A DNA stretch of 55,421 nt from Pseudoalteromonas sp. S16_S37 (GCF_014694405.1 NZ_JAAUWV010000026.1:1-55421), one strand, 5' to 3'. Positions 44,057 through 54,107 are shown, counted from the first letter of the stretch. Notes: generated from the sequence alone by a model not told the origin. Numbers and translations: made by a program.

Positions 44057-44485
44057 TTAGCCCTCAATCATTTTGGCAGCGAGTTCTTGCGCGCGACGGC
44101 CAACTTGTTTTGCCCATTTCGAATCTAACATTTCGCGAGCAGCAACGTCATAGTCTTGCCTTTCAAGTGCCGCAATCATCTTTTTAAACTTGCATAAACC
44201 CGCCACACCAAGGTTAAACGCCATATCAAGTAAAATCAGCTTTCTGGTTTCATTGAGCGCTTCAAAAATACTAATATTACTACTTACTTGAAGCTGCACA
44301 TCTTTAATATCATTACTCAGTAAAAAGTGAGCCTCTTCAAGTGTGATCCCACGATCAGTTAAATTACGGCCAATGCCTATGGTTATTTTACCTTGCGTAC
44401 ATTGGTAAGGTGTTAACGATAGGCCCTCATATCGTAATAGCTGTTCTTTAAGTGTTTGTAATCCTTGCTCTGTTAATACTGCCAT
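44057..44485 (-). CDS. T4-type lysozyme (endolysin, GH24)
   Basis: A 142-residue muramidase. The catalytic set follows the known E-8aa-D/C-5aa-T pattern: Glu20 (LLRYEGLSL), Cys29 (PYQCTQ) and Thr35 (KITIGIG). Cysteine in place of Asp is a known natural variant of active GH24 enzymes. A later GVAGLCKFKKMI and WAKQVGRRAQELA fit the C-terminal lobe. No signal peptide or signal-arrest helix is seen, so a holin should be needed for it to reach the wall; the holin at 26822-27220 fits. It starts two bases after the antiterminator gene. It should release finished particles by lysis. Confidence 0.93.
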   Translation of the reverse strand: MAVLTEQGLQTLKEQLLRYEGLSLTPYQCTQGKITIGIGRNLTDRGITLEEAHFLLSNDIKDVQLQVSSNISIFEALNETRKLILLDMAFNLGVAGLCKFKKMIAALERQDYDVAAREMLDSKWAKQVGRRAQELAAKMIEG

Positions 44486-44487
44486 GG

Positions 44488-45003
44488 TTAATCCTCTATC
44501 ACTGGTTTTAGTAATTCAACGGGTAAAGTAAGCAACATACTTTGCTCTAAACCTTCTACTTCTACGGCTACGAACTTCTTGTTACGTCGCTCTATTAGTT
44601 TCCCGCGATAGCCTTTTAAGCTGCCGCTGATTATTTCAATATGCGAGCCTTTAATTAAACGATTTGCAAGCACTTCGACAATATTACCATTTAAAACAAA
44701 TTGTTTTATTTTTTCGATTTCATTTGGAGCAATAATGGCAGGTAAATTATTAAATTTGACATAAGAAACGAATCCAGAAAAACGCTTTAACTGCTGAAAT
44801 TCGTTACCGTCTATATAAACAAAAACATAAGACTTAAATAATGGAGTATTAATAACCTTAACTCGATCACTCCACTGTTTACTCTGTTTTATTACTGGTA
44901 AAAATGCCTCACAATCGCTTTGTAATTTACAAACCTGATCGGCAAACTTCTTTTCACAATTGGCTTTGCTATACACCACAAACCACTGTCTTTGATTATT
45001 CAT
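44488..45003 (-). CDS. RfaH/NusG-like transcription antiterminator
   Basis: The product has 171 residues from MNNQRQWFVVYSKANCEKK at 45003, which has GGAG upstream; a longer frame starts in leader sequence. The NusG N-terminal domain (WFVVYSK, FLPVIK, PLFKSYVFVYID, SYVKFN) and a KOW domain (GSHIEIISGSLKGYRGKLIERR) are present. Specialised NusG paralogues such as RfaH let polymerase read long operons. AnfA1 of Serratia entomophila, an RfaH-like protein, switches on the Afp cluster. Here the gene heads the eCIS operon, coupled to the lysozyme gene, so the same role is likely. I did not find a clear ops element nearby. Confidence 0.92.
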   Translation of the reverse strand: MNNQRQWFVVYSKANCEKKFADQVCKLQSDCEAFLPVIKQSKQWSDRVKVINTPLFKSYVFVYIDGNEFQQLKRFSGFVSYVKFNNLPAIIAPNEIEKIKQFVLNGNIVEVLANRLIKGSHIEIISGSLKGYRGKLIERRNKKFVAVEVEGLEQSMLLTLPVELLKPVIED

Positions 45004-45074
45004 TAAAATACTCCAGCCAAGCTCCGCCACATCACTCCCAGATGAGATGATGTAAAAGCGTTTTGATTAAAACT

Positions 45075-45093
45075 AAAAGCGACATTCGCTTTT
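45075..45093. terminator. Hairpin between the sigma factor and antiterminator genes
   Basis: AAAAGCGA and TCGCTTTT form an 8-bp stem around a 3-base loop. T-rich sequence follows in both directions, TTTTAGTTTT on the minus strand. It can end the sigma-factor transcript or act as an attenuator in the leader of the antiterminator operon. A second stem (ACCCCG/CGGGGT, about 45133-45159) lies just upstream. Confidence 0.6.
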
Positions 45094-45179
45094 TTGCTAT
45101 TTTGATAACGAACTAAATCGACGTTTGTGAATACCCCGATAAAAAATATTTAACGGGGTTTAAAGTGCTGCACATGCCC

Positions 45180-45743
45180 TTAGCACACTCGCAGTGCGCT
45201 AAGTTTTTTTCTCGCTAACTGCACGCGTTTTCGCACATTTTCTTGGCTTATTTGCAGCTGCTCTGCAATTTCGGCATATTCCATTTCATAAATAAATTTA
45301 TATTGAATAGCCTGCTTAAGATCATTTGGTAGGTTATTTATTGCATGAGATAATTGCTGATAAAGATCATGACGCTCATAATCATTTTCGAGTGTAGGTG
45401 AGTAGTTTTCGCTAAAATAAAATTGAGAAGGGCTACTACTAACAATGCCCACTAAATCATTTTCTTTGCTATTTAAACGGTGAACATCCATACATACATT
45501 GTGTGCAATACGGCATAACCAAGCAAATGTGTTTTCTATATTGCCAGCATTATTACCATAGGCTTGATAAGCTTTTTCACGAGTTAATGCCATGGCATCT
45601 TCTATCATGCCACTATCATTGTGTAGCCATTTATAGCAGCACGACAAAACTCGCTCGTTATATTCTGCCCACACCCCCCAAAACTCAACATGAGGGTTGG
45701 TACGACTTGGCGCACCTAAGTAAGAATTCCTTGATACTAACAT
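45180..45743 (-). CDS. ECF-type RNA polymerase sigma factor
   Basis: The product has 187 residues from the second of two adjacent ATGs (GGAG at five bases). Sigma region 2 is visible around VLSCCYKWLHNDSGMIEDAMALTREKAYQAY and FAWLCRIAHNVCMDVHR; region 4 around LPNDLKQAIQYKFIYEMEYAEIAEQL and VRKRVQLARKKL. No anti-sigma gene is adjacent. It lies 177 bases upstream of the antiterminator that leads the eCIS operon, so it probably controls the particle genes, perhaps with other targets. A perfect palindrome lies upstream of its start. What activates it cannot be read from the sequence. Confidence 0.9.
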   Translation of the reverse strand: MLVSRNSYLGAPSRTNPHVEFWGVWAEYNERVLSCCYKWLHNDSGMIEDAMALTREKAYQAYGNNAGNIENTFAWLCRIAHNVCMDVHRLNSKENDLVGIVSSSPSQFYFSENYSPTLENDYERHDLYQQLSHAINNLPNDLKQAIQYKFIYEMEYAEIAEQLQISQENVRKRVQLARKKLSALRVC

Positions 45744-45793
45744 CATCTCTCCGCTTGAAATTGAATTTACGAAGCGATGACGTAGAAACCAAA

Positions 45794-45819
45794 GTTATGT
45801 GAATTAAAATTCACATAAC
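45794..45819. promoter_or_regulatory. 26-bp perfect palindrome upstream of the sigma-factor gene
   Basis: GTTATGTGAATT and AATTCACATAAC form 12-bp perfect arms around AA. It lies 51-76 bases upstream of the sigma-factor start codon, where an operator is expected. It resembles a CRP site but the spacing between TGTGA and TCACA is eight, not six, bases. The rest of the gap up to 46122 shows no gene. Confidence 0.5.
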
Positions 45820-46083
45820 TAACACTTAAAATTAACCTTAGTTAGCACTTTATGATTAAAATCAATTTTTAAGAAGGTGGTTTCGAGATAAGGATGACCT
45901 TATTATTAATATAGGTACACTGTCTATTACAAAGCATTACACGTCAAACTAAAACATACTGAACCGTAACAAACTCATGTATTACGACAACTCCATTTAT
46001 CGATAAAAACAACTAAGTATGAATACGTTACGTTAATGTGAGGCGTTTTGAAATAGAATATAAAATCAACAATGAGGGGGGAT

Positions 46084-46107
46084 GCAAACAGGCATAAACC
46101 TGCTTGC
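46084..46107 (-). terminator. Hairpin after the chemotaxis receptor gene
   Basis: GCAAACAGG and CCTGCTTGC form a stem with one mismatch around a short loop, just downstream of the receptor stop codon. A T-tract is lacking, so termination is only possible, not certain. Confidence 0.35.
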
Positions 46108-46122
46108 AGATAAAACAAAAGA

Positions 46123-48048
46123 TTAAACCAGCCCTAAGCTGTGCTTAATTTGCTGCATTTGCTCTTGTAAACGCGCTTGAATATCACATACCTGCTGGCT
46201 TGAGCTATTCACTTGCGCTTTCATTTGGTCCATTTCTTCACTGAAATTATCTAGCAATCCACTTTGCTGCTGTGCAATTTCCATGGCATGAGAGGCAACT
46301 TGGTTGGCATTTTGCGCACTTTGCGCCACCCCTTCTGAGTTGGTTTTTAACTTTTGCGCATGATTGGTTTGCAGCTCGGCATCTTCGGCTAATGCAGAAA
46401 TTTGTGTTGAAACGCGGCTGGAGTTTTCACCCAAAATATTCAGTTGTGCATTTATATCGGTTAACGAGTCTTGGGTTTGCTGTGCCAGCTTGCGCACTTC
46501 ATCGGCAACCACCGCAAACCCGCGTCCATGCTCGCCTGCACGCGCAGACTCAATGGCAGCATTCAGTGCTAATAAATTAGTTTGATCGGCAATGTTGCGA
46601 ATAATTTCAATTACTTTACCCACATCGGCCACACCATTTAGCAACTCGTTTAAGCTTGCTAAGCCCTCTTCTACCCGTTGCTGATTTTTAGAGCTGGCAC
46701 TGAGCATTGCATCGGCAAAGCTGACACTTTGATTCATGGCGCTAAAGGTTTGGCTGGCGTTATCAGATACTTGGCTGTTTATCTCGCTCGCTTCGCTGCC
46801 TAGACTTTTTACTTGCTCAAGCATTGTTTGCGTTTGCTCAACACGTGCGTAAGTGGTGTCTGATTGGTTGCTGATCTTCGCCAAGTGATCACTCATTTGC
46901 TGCATAAACTCGTTGATCACTTTAAGCATTTGCTCACGCTCTTGTGCTTCATCACGCTGGCGCTCAATTAACTGGTTAAAGTAAGTAGCTATCTCGCCAA
47001 GTTCGGTATTTGGGTTTTTACTTTGAATATTCTTTAAATCGTTACTTTCAATCAAATAGGCAAAACCATCACGTAAATGACGTAAAGGTTGCAGCACTTG
47101 GCTTCGCTGCATTAAATACATACCACCAGCAAGTAACATTAACAATCCAATGGCAACACCAAAAATGATCAACACGCGTTCAGACAGCGCATCTTGTTGT
47201 ACTTTGAGCTGTTGCTCAGCAGAGAGCATCACACCCGAAACCTCTTTAATATCGGCGCGCAAACTAAGAATGCCCGACTGGCGCTTTTTAGCCTGAGTTA
47301 ATGTGGCTCGCAAATCACGGTCAAAGCGATTTGGCCAGCTATTTAATTCGGCTTTGATCTCTTCTGCTAAATCTTCCGCTTCCGTGCCTAGAAATAATTC
47401 ATCTTCATCAACCTCAGACATCACGCCTAAATTGTCTAAATTGGCGATTTGATCTGCCAGTTGCTGCAAACGCAAAACCGTTTGCTGAAGATTTTTTTCG
47501 GTGTCTTCATCAAAGCTCATCACCAATTGATAGGTGTAAATACTTAAGTTGCTCACTTGCGCATAATAATCCGCAGCGAGTTCGTAGTACTGTGGTGCCA
47601 ACTCATGACCTGATGCTTTTAACGTGTAATTGATAAGCGACGAAGCGGAGCCTGCCATTTGTCTAAGCGCATTATCAAGCAGTGCCATTTCATTGCCCGA
47701 CAACTTTCCCAACGCACGATATTTACCATTTATATCTGTATCAAGTTGATCAAGCTGCATATGCATTTTTTCGCTCAATGAGGCGGGAAGCGCATTCAAA
47801 TATTGCTGTTTTATTTTTTTGATAAGATCTGAAGATTGAATAAGGTATTGCCCATCTCCTGTACCGAGGTAATCTTCAATACTGCCTTCAAGGTCAATTA
47901 AAATGGTATTTTTGAGTTGTGTATATGCCATGTTTTGGCTATCGAGGGCACTGAGCACCTGAGAAGCCCATATTAGCACAGCAGCTAGAAACACACTGGC
48001 TGATGCCAATAAAATTGCCAATAACCGAGTAAACGACGAAACACGCAT
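46123..48048 (-). CDS. Methyl-accepting chemotaxis protein
   Basis: The product has 641 residues from the ATG at 48048 (AGGGTG upstream). There is an N-terminal membrane helix ([20 protein letters not shown]), a helical periplasmic sensor domain (about 35-290), a second membrane helix ([22 protein letters not shown]), then HAMP. The signalling domain has the conserved hairpin tip ([27 protein letters not shown], then [14 protein letters not shown]). The ligand is unknown. No che genes are adjacent. It borders the eCIS regulatory genes on the same strand but is separated by a 380-base gap. Confidence 0.95.
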   Translation of the reverse strand: MRVSSFTRLLAILLASASVFLAAVLIWASQVLSALDSQNMAYTQLKNTILIDLEGSIEDYLGTGDGQYLIQSSDLIKKIKQQYLNALPASLSEKMHMQLDQLDTDINGKYRALGKLSGNEMALLDNALRQMAGSASSLINYTLKASGHELAPQYYELAADYYAQVSNLSIYTYQLVMSFDEDTEKNLQQTVLRLQQLADQIANLDNLGVMSEVDEDELFLGTEAEDLAEEIKAELNSWPNRFDRDLRATLTQAKKRQSGILSLRADIKEVSGVMLSAEQQLKVQQDALSERVLIIFGVAIGLLMLLAGGMYLMQRSQVLQPLRHLRDGFAYLIESNDLKNIQSKNPNTELGEIATYFNQLIERQRDEAQEREQMLKVINEFMQQMSDHLAKISNQSDTTYARVEQTQTMLEQVKSLGSEASEINSQVSDNASQTFSAMNQSVSFADAMLSASSKNQQRVEEGLASLNELLNGVADVGKVIEIIRNIADQTNLLALNAAIESARAGEHGRGFAVVADEVRKLAQQTQDSLTDINAQLNILGENSSRVSTQISALAEDAELQTNHAQKLKTNSEGVAQSAQNANQVASHAMEIAQQQSGLLDNFSEEMDQMKAQVNSSSQQVCDIQARLQEQMQQIKHSLGLV

Positions 48049-48188
48049 AAGCACACCCTATAAATTTTAAGCGCGCGTAGAGTATTACTCTTTTATGACA
48101 ATTTGATGTAATTTATTCTTAATTTAGCCGTCTAGATGTAAAACCATACTTTCATCGTATAGATACTGTACAACCCAATGTAACACCG

Positions 48189-48959
48189 CTATTTCATTGC
48201 CGCTTTTACATAAACATCAAAACGATTTTTCTTGGTTTTGATCTGCATACTGGGGGTTTTATTATTTAAAAAAGGTGCATAGTCTGGACGTTTTACTACA
48301 ACCCGCTTGTGCGCAAGCTGATAGGCAAAATCAAGTAAGTTATCGGCATCGTCATCGCTACCAACTAAGTCTTGAAACACCCGCATTTCTTTTTTAACTA
48401 AGGCGGATTTTTCACGATGAGGAAACATAGGGTCAAGATAAACCACATCGGGCTGTACTTCAGTGCTTGCTAATAAATCATGGCTTGAACCAAATTGCAT
48501 TTGCATATTTTGTTGCATCCATTGGCCAATCTCTGCATCTTGATATGCGCGTTGCAAGCCATCATAAAGTAACGCAGCAACAACCGCGTGGCGTTCATGC
48601 AAAGTAACCTTACAGCCAAGCGATGCAAGTACAAAGGCATCTCGTCCTAAACCTGCGGTTGCATCAAGTACATGAGGTGTTGCACCTTTATTTAATCCAA
48701 CCGCTTTTGCAATCGCTTGACCTTTACCACCACCAAACTTGCGACGATGTGCCGCAGCTCCTGTCACAAAGTCAACAAGCACAGCGCCAAGTTTTGGCTC
48801 GTCCGCTTTGATTAATTGCAAGCCAAGTTCATCATATATCAACTTAAACTTAGGATTATCAATGTTATCTGACTGTGCAGCCCATTGCCCTAAAGCAAAA
48901 CGCTGTTCAAGACCGGTCAGGTAAGGATGGTTTTCAACAAATGGGGTATGAATAAGCAC
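48189..48959 (-). CDS. rsmJ: 16S rRNA (guanine1516-N2)-methyltransferase RsmJ
   Basis: A 256-residue SAM-dependent enzyme. Marks are [13 protein letters not shown], the SAM loop [19 protein letters not shown], and the catalytic-site block [21 protein letters not shown], all typical of RsmJ (YhiQ). It methylates G1516 of 16S rRNA. In E. coli it lies beside prlC and near gor, as here, except for an inserted response regulator. Confidence 0.95.
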   Translation of the reverse strand: MLIHTPFVENHPYLTGLEQRFALGQWAAQSDNIDNPKFKLIYDELGLQLIKADEPKLGAVLVDFVTGAAAHRRKFGGGKGQAIAKAVGLNKGATPHVLDATAGLGRDAFVLASLGCKVTLHERHAVVAALLYDGLQRAYQDAEIGQWMQQNMQMQFGSSHDLLASTEVQPDVVYLDPMFPHREKSALVKKEMRVFQDLVGSDDDADNLLDFAYQLAHKRVVVKRPDYAPFLNNKTPSMQIKTKKNRFDVYVKAAMK

Positions 48960-49054
48960 TGCAAACTCCTGTGTTCATGCGCCGCTAGTATACCTAAAGC
49001 ACTTCGTGCTAAATAGCCTCTGGCTACATAAAGTTTTACAGCACCCTCAAGGTG

Positions 49055-50203
49055 TTAAAATAGCTCGATGTCGGTTTGCGCAGCCACCTCGTCTTCCCCC
49101 CACGGTTTAGATATTTTATTTAAGCTTTCGATGAGCTGATAACGCACTCTGGTAATTTCGTTTAACTTTGATTTAATCAAATTCAGTTCAAGATTTAAAA
49201 ACTCAAAGTGTTCATGTAGTTTTTCAAGTTGCACCGCCTGATCACTTGGCAATTGACTGCGCATTCTGTGGGTCAACTCAATAAACTCTGCAACCTTAAC
49301 GGCATGTTGCTCGTCTACACCATGTAACTGCTCACTGAGCTCTTCAAACTCAAAACCAATTTGCTCCACTTTGTTAAGTGCATCTTCACTTATTTCCATA
49401 TCTTTGAGCTTTGCATTGGTGGCTTCTAAAATATGCGGGAGTAAATCTTTATATCTGCCATATAAAGCGGGGTCGTCAATCGGCATGTTTTTAACTAAAA
49501 GCGAGACTTTAGGGTAATTGATGATTGTGCGCTGGCCAAAATCCACAAACCGGCTGCTATCACGATGCTTTTCAAGTAGCTCCTGCTCAATGGGCTGAAT
49601 GGTGCCATTGTGAGAAAAAAACACCTCACTGTCGTGATACCAAAACACCACCGCTACATCTAATTTGAGTGGTACAAAAAACTCAAAAAAGTACTCACTC
49701 AATGAGGTGAGGTCATGGGCATGATACGATTGACCCACATAACGCATAATGCGCCCCATATCTCCTGAGTCAGTCATGGCTATTTCGGCGGTGACTTGTG
49801 CGCGCTGCATGTCTTGTTTTAGCTGAACGGATTGCTGTCGATAGGTATCAAGCACTTCGATACGCGCTAACAACTCTAAGCTTTCGAAGGGTTTAACAAT
49901 ATAGTCTGCGGCTCCTGAGTTATAGCCTTTCATTCTCTCAGCAAGACTGCCTTTGGATGATAAGAACATCACGGGGATATCGGCTAGCAGCTCCATGCTT
50001 TTCATTTTTTCGCATACTTCAAAGCCTTTCATGCCGGGCATTTCTACATCAAGCAAGATGATATCGGGTTGGTATTTTTGTGCTAAGCGTATTCCTTCTT
50101 CGCCATTTTTTGCGTGTAGTAATCGACACGACGACGAGAGCGCTTCTTCAATAATGCAATGCGCTAACTTGTCATCATCAATGGCCAACACCAACTTGCT
50201 CAT
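49055..50203 (-). CDS. Response regulator with REC domain and coiled-coil output
   Basis: A 382-residue protein. The receiver domain (1-120) has the acidic pocket at Asp9-11, phosphoacceptor Asp52 (IILLDVEMPG), a Ser in VMFLSSKG and Lys104 (YIVKPFE). The remainder has no DNA-binding or enzyme domain that I recognise: a beta-rich middle (about 165-260) and a long coiled coil (about 275-360). Similar stand-alone regulators act through protein contacts. No partner kinase is adjacent. It lies between rsmJ and prlC, on the same strand. Confidence 0.88.
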   Translation of the reverse strand: MSKLVLAIDDDKLAHCIIEEALSSSCRLLHAKNGEEGIRLAQKYQPDIILLDVEMPGMKGFEVCEKMKSMELLADIPVMFLSSKGSLAERMKGYNSGAADYIVKPFESLELLARIEVLDTYRQQSVQLKQDMQRAQVTAEIAMTDSGDMGRIMRYVGQSYHAHDLTSLSEYFFEFFVPLKLDVAVVFWYHDSEVFFSHNGTIQPIEQELLEKHRDSSRFVDFGQRTIINYPKVSLLVKNMPIDDPALYGRYKDLLPHILEATNAKLKDMEISEDALNKVEQIGFEFEELSEQLHGVDEQHAVKVAEFIELTHRMRSQLPSDQAVQLEKLHEHFEFLNLELNLIKSKLNEITRVRYQLIESLNKISKPWGEDEVAAQTDIELF

Positions 50204-50274
50204 ATCGCTACCCTAATTCGCTCTATTCTTTAAAAAGCATAGACCTAGAAAACGAATTTGCGAACGCTAAACAC

Positions 50275-50304
50275 AACAAAGGCACCAAATTTGGTGCCTT
50301 TGTT
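50275..50304. terminator. Perfect 30-bp palindrome after prlC
   Basis: AACAAAGGCACCAAA and its exact complement form a 15-bp-arm hairpin just after the prlC stop. GTTTTT follows on one strand and a GTGTTT on the other. It should terminate prlC transcription. Confidence 0.7.
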
Positions 50305-50327
50305 CGTTTTTATATGCGCTTTATGCG

Positions 50328-52373
50328 TTAAGCGGCACAGTTTATGCCGCTGTGGCGCAATAACGCGTCCACTTGCGGCTCTCGGCCTCTAAAGCGAGTA
50401 AACAACACCATAGGTGGCTCAGAACCGCCTTTTTCAAGAATGTGCTCCATAAACTCACGGCCCGTTTGCTCGTTAAAAATGCCCTCTTCTTCAAACTTAG
50501 AAAATGCATCAGCAGAGAGCACTTCCGCCCATTTGTATGAGTAGTAACCCGCACTGTAGCCACCAGCAAAAATATGACTAAAGCTATGTTGAAAACGGTT
50601 AAACTCAGGCGCTTTAATAACCGCGGTTTTTTCACGCACTGCGTTTAATATGCCCTGAATATTACACTGCGTACTCGGCTTATAATCTGCGTGAATATGG
50701 AAATCAAACAAACTAAATTCAATTTGACGCAGCATTTGCATGGCTGATTGATAATTTTTAGCAGCCAATAGCTTATCCAATAACTCTTTTGGTAACGGCT
50801 CGCCAGTTTCGTAGTGACCAGAAATAAAACTAAGCGCTTCTTCTTCGTAGCACCAGTTCTCTAAAAACTGACTTGGCAACTCGACCGCATCCCACGCCAC
50901 GCCATTGATGCCCGCAACAGAAGCGGCGTCAACTTGCGTAAGCATGTGGTGAATACCATGACCAAACTCATGGAACAACGTGGTGACTTCGTCATGGGTA
51001 AACAACGCAGGTTTATCGCCTACCGCTTTGTTAAAGTTACAAACCAAATAAGCCACAGGTGTTTGCAGCTGGCCGTTAGCACGCACCTTACGGCCCATGC
51101 AGTCATCCATCCACGCGCCACCACGTTTGTTTTCACGCGCATACAAGTCTAGGTAAAAGTGGCCTCTAAGCTCGCCGTTTCTGTCATGGATAGCAAAAAA
51201 ACGTACATCAGGGTGATACGAATCGAACTCTTTGATTTCAGTTACTTTAATACCAAACAAGCGCTCTACGGTTTTAAATAAACCGCTTAACACCGTGTTT
51301 GCCGGGAAATAAGGACGCAGCTGCTCATCAGAGATTGCATACTTAGCTTGTTTAAGCTTTTCGCCGTAGTAGCCATAATCCCAAGCTTCTAATTGCTCGA
51401 TGCCATGCTGACTCTTTGCAAACTCGACCAGTTCAGCCACTTCCGCTTGCGCTTGAGGTTTAGACTTTGCAGCAAGGTCGTTTAAAAACGCAAACACTTG
51501 CTCTGGCGACTCAGCCATTTTTGTGGCCAGTGATTTGTGCGCATAGCTTTCAAAACCTAGCAATTGCGCCAACTCATGACGCAGCGCCAGCGCTTCTGCC
51601 ATTATCTGCGAGTTATCAAACTCATTAGCATTTGGGCCTTGATCAGATGCTCTTGTAACAAACGCACGATAGGCTTCTTCACGCAGTTCGCGGTTATCTG
51701 CATAAGTCATTACCGGTAGGTATGATGGAAAATCTAGGGTAAACACCCACCCTTCAAGGCCTTTTGCTTGCGCAGTATGCTTGGCAAGTGCCAATGCTGA
51801 CTCAGGTAACCCTGACAGCTGCGATTCATCGGTAATGTGTTTTTGCCAAGCTTGCGTGGCGTCCATCACATTATTACCAAATTTAGCGGCGAGTTCAGAC
51901 AAACGCGCGCTTATCTCACCATAGCGCTTTTGCTTGTCTTCGCTCAAAGCAATACCAGATAAGGCGAAGTCTCTTAACTCGTTATTAATGGTTGTTTGCT
52001 GCGCCACACTCATCTTTGCAAATTCATCAGACTCTTTAATAGATTTATAAGCTTGGTATAAACCTTGGTGTTGGCCTACATACGTTGAATACTCTGAGAT
52101 CAACGGCAAACACTCATCATAAGCTTTACGCAGAGCATCGCTATTTACAACTGAATGCATATGAGAAACAGGCGACCACATGCGAGATAATTTATCGTCG
52201 GCTTCTTCCATTGGAAGTACCAAGTTTTGCCATGTAAAAGCGTCGTTTTTTAATACTTCGTCAATGGTTTCACGACAATGAGCAATGGCTTTTTTTAATG
52301 CAGGAACAATATGCTCCGGCTGAATTTTAGAAAACGGTGGTAGGCCTTCTAGCCCAATTAATGGGTTACTCAT
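50328..52373 (-). CDS. prlC: Oligopeptidase A (M3 metallopeptidase)
   Basis: A 681-residue zinc peptidase, the usual length for PrlC. The active site is His468-Glu-Phe-Gly-His472 (LFHEFGHGIHHML), with the downstream Glu in AVELPSQFLENW. The N-terminus NPLIGLEGLPPFSKIQPEHIVPAL is typical of the family. It degrades short peptides, including signal peptides, in the cytoplasm. It is divergent from gor with a 145-base shared promoter region. Confidence 0.97.
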   Translation of the reverse strand: MSNPLIGLEGLPPFSKIQPEHIVPALKKAIAHCRETIDEVLKNDAFTWQNLVLPMEEADDKLSRMWSPVSHMHSVVNSDALRKAYDECLPLISEYSTYVGQHQGLYQAYKSIKESDEFAKMSVAQQTTINNELRDFALSGIALSEDKQKRYGEISARLSELAAKFGNNVMDATQAWQKHITDESQLSGLPESALALAKHTAQAKGLEGWVFTLDFPSYLPVMTYADNRELREEAYRAFVTRASDQGPNANEFDNSQIMAEALALRHELAQLLGFESYAHKSLATKMAESPEQVFAFLNDLAAKSKPQAQAEVAELVEFAKSQHGIEQLEAWDYGYYGEKLKQAKYAISDEQLRPYFPANTVLSGLFKTVERLFGIKVTEIKEFDSYHPDVRFFAIHDRNGELRGHFYLDLYARENKRGGAWMDDCMGRKVRANGQLQTPVAYLVCNFNKAVGDKPALFTHDEVTTLFHEFGHGIHHMLTQVDAASVAGINGVAWDAVELPSQFLENWCYEEEALSFISGHYETGEPLPKELLDKLLAAKNYQSAMQMLRQIEFSLFDFHIHADYKPSTQCNIQGILNAVREKTAVIKAPEFNRFQHSFSHIFAGGYSAGYYSYKWAEVLSADAFSKFEEEGIFNEQTGREFMEHILEKGGSEPPMVLFTRFRGREPQVDALLRHSGINCAA

Positions 52374-52517
52374 ATTTTTTCTCTATCGTTATTTAGGCTT
52401 ATTGAGTTGAAATTGGGGCAAACGCCGCAATTACAAGTTAGACTGTTATTTTTTCCTACGTATCGAGGTCTACATTCCCAAAGCGTAGTGTATTTTTCAA
52501 GAATTTAAGAGGAAGTT

Positions 52518-53876
52518 ATGGCTCAACATTTTGATTATATTGCCATTGGCGGCGGTAGTGGTGGCATTGCATCGGCAAACCGTGCGGCAATGCGCGGTGC
52601 GAAAGTGGCTTTAATTGAAGCAAAGCACATGGGCGGCACCTGTGTAAATGTAGGATGCGTACCTAAAAAAGTAATGTGGCACGGTGCCCAAGTGGCAGAA
52701 GCCATTAAGCTCTACGCCCCTGACTATGGTTTTGATGTTGAGTTAAAAAACTTTGACTGGGCAAAACTGGTTGAAAGCCGCGAAGCCTACATTGGCCGTA
52801 TTCACAAAGGCTATGAAGGATATCTGGCTAAAAATGGCGTAACCGTGGTAAACGGCTTTGCCAAATTTGTAGACAACCACACCGTGGAAGTGAACGGCGA
52901 GCACTATACCGCCGATCATATCAGTATTGCCGTAGGTGGTCGCCCTAGCATTCCTAACATTCCCGGTGCAGAGTACGGCATAGACTCTAATGACTTTTTT
53001 GCTCTTAATGAACAACCACGCCGCGTTGCCGTGATTGGCGCAGGCTACATTGCCGTAGAGCTGGCCGGTGTGTTAAACAGTCTAGGCACAGAAACCCATC
53101 TGTTTGTACGCAAACATGCCCCACTGCGCAGCTTTGACCCAATGGTGGTTGAAACCTTAGTAGAAGTGATGGAAAAAGAAGGCCCAACACTGCACACCCA
53201 CGCAATACCAAAAGCATTAACTAAAGAAGCCGATGGCTCGGTAACGCTACACTTAGAAAATGGCCAATCGCATAGCGTAGACCAAGTAATTTGGGCCATC
53301 GGCCGTGAGCCTGTGACCGACCTCATCAACCTAGAAGCCACCGATGTACAAACCAATGAACGTGGCTTTATTAAAGTAGATGAATACCAAAATACCTCTG
53401 TAAAAGGCATTTATGCCCTTGGCGATATTATGGAAGGCGGCATTGAGCTAACCCCTGTTGCAGTAAAAGCGGGCCGCATGCTGGCAGAGCGCTTGTTCAA
53501 TCCAGAATTGCCCGATGCCAAAATGGACTACAACCTAGTACCCACCGTGGTATTCAGTCACCCACCTATTGGCACCATTGGTTTAACCGAACCACAAGCC
53601 ATTGCACAATATGGCGAAGACAACATTAAGGTATACACCTCCACCTTTGCCGCCATGTACACCGCCGTAACCCAACACCGCCAGCCATGCAAAATGAAGC
53701 TAGTGTGCGCAGGGCCAGACGAAAAAGTAGTTGGCCTACACGGCATCGGCTTTGCCGTTGATGAAATGATCCAAGGTTTTGCCGTAGCAATGAAAATGGG
53801 CGCTACCAAAGCAGACTTTGATTCGGTTGTGGCTATACACCCGACGGGGTCAGAAGAGTTTGTTACAATGCGTTAA
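52518..53876 (+). CDS. gor: Glutathione-disulfide reductase
   Basis: A 452-residue FAD/NADPH enzyme. FAD site GGGSGG (11-16), redox-active Cys42 and Cys47 ([13 protein letters not shown]), NADPH site [13 protein letters not shown], second FAD motif GIYALGDI and the C-terminal catalytic His in [12 protein letters not shown] are all present. It keeps glutathione reduced. AGGAAGTT precedes the start. A strong terminator follows. Confidence 0.97.
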   Translation: MAQHFDYIAIGGGSGGIASANRAAMRGAKVALIEAKHMGGTCVNVGCVPKKVMWHGAQVAEAIKLYAPDYGFDVELKNFDWAKLVESREAYIGRIHKGYEGYLAKNGVTVVNGFAKFVDNHTVEVNGEHYTADHISIAVGGRPSIPNIPGAEYGIDSNDFFALNEQPRRVAVIGAGYIAVELAGVLNSLGTETHLFVRKHAPLRSFDPMVVETLVEVMEKEGPTLHTHAIPKALTKEADGSVTLHLENGQSHSVDQVIWAIGREPVTDLINLEATDVQTNERGFIKVDEYQNTSVKGIYALGDIMEGGIELTPVAVKAGRMLAERLFNPELPDAKMDYNLVPTVVFSHPPIGTIGLTEPQAIAQYGEDNIKVYTSTFAAMYTAVTQHRQPCKMKLVCAGPDEKVVGLHGIGFAVDEMIQGFAVAMKMGATKADFDSVVAIHPTGSEEFVTMR

Positions 53877-53905
53877 GATTTTGATATTAAACCAATTTAA
53901 AATAT

Positions 53906-53935
53906 AACGCGAGTAGCAACACACTCGCGTTTTTT
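53906..53935 (+). terminator. Rho-independent terminator after gor
   Basis: AACGCGAGT and ACTCGCGTT form a 9-bp stem with an 8-base loop, followed by TTTT. Confidence 0.9.
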
Positions 53936-53955
53936 GTGCCTGAACACCTGTGCGA

Positions 53956-54107
53956 GTAGGTTGGATAAGTGGCGAAGCCACGCCATCCGACATTGAGAAA
54001 CACCATAAAGCACAATTACATGCCGACGAGCTGCGCCTTACAAACAAATATGCCCATTGCGTAAAACGGTTAAAATGTCGGATGGCGCTTCGCTTATACC
54101 AACCTAC
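53956..54107. repeat. REP/BIME-like palindromic element, copy A
   Basis: GTAGGTTGGATAAG...CGCCATCCGACATT at the left and its inverse AATGTCGGATGGCG...TATACCAACCTAC at the right bound 152 bases without a gene. Each arm contains its own small hairpin (GTGGCGAAGCCAC). The arms resemble the E. coli REP consensus in layout, and two REPs head to head make a BIME. The rest of the gap to 54226 holds the promoter region of the next gene. Confidence 0.7.

Noticed and set aside
44057..44485. Lysozyme thought inactive because the catalytic Asp is replaced by Cys
   Set aside because: The E-8-C-5-T spacing is an accepted natural variant of GH24 and the T4 enzyme tolerates Cys at this site.
4112..45743. 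Reading the cluster as a myophage prophage or a type VI secretion system
   Set aside because: No capsid, portal, terminase, integrase, TssJ/L/M or ClpV gene is present, while the AAA+ ATPase, DUF4255 cap, LysM-type hub and DUF5908-type protein are eCIS markers.
45794..45819. CRP binding site
   Set aside because: TGTGA and TCACA are eight bases apart, not six; kept only as an unassigned operator candidate.
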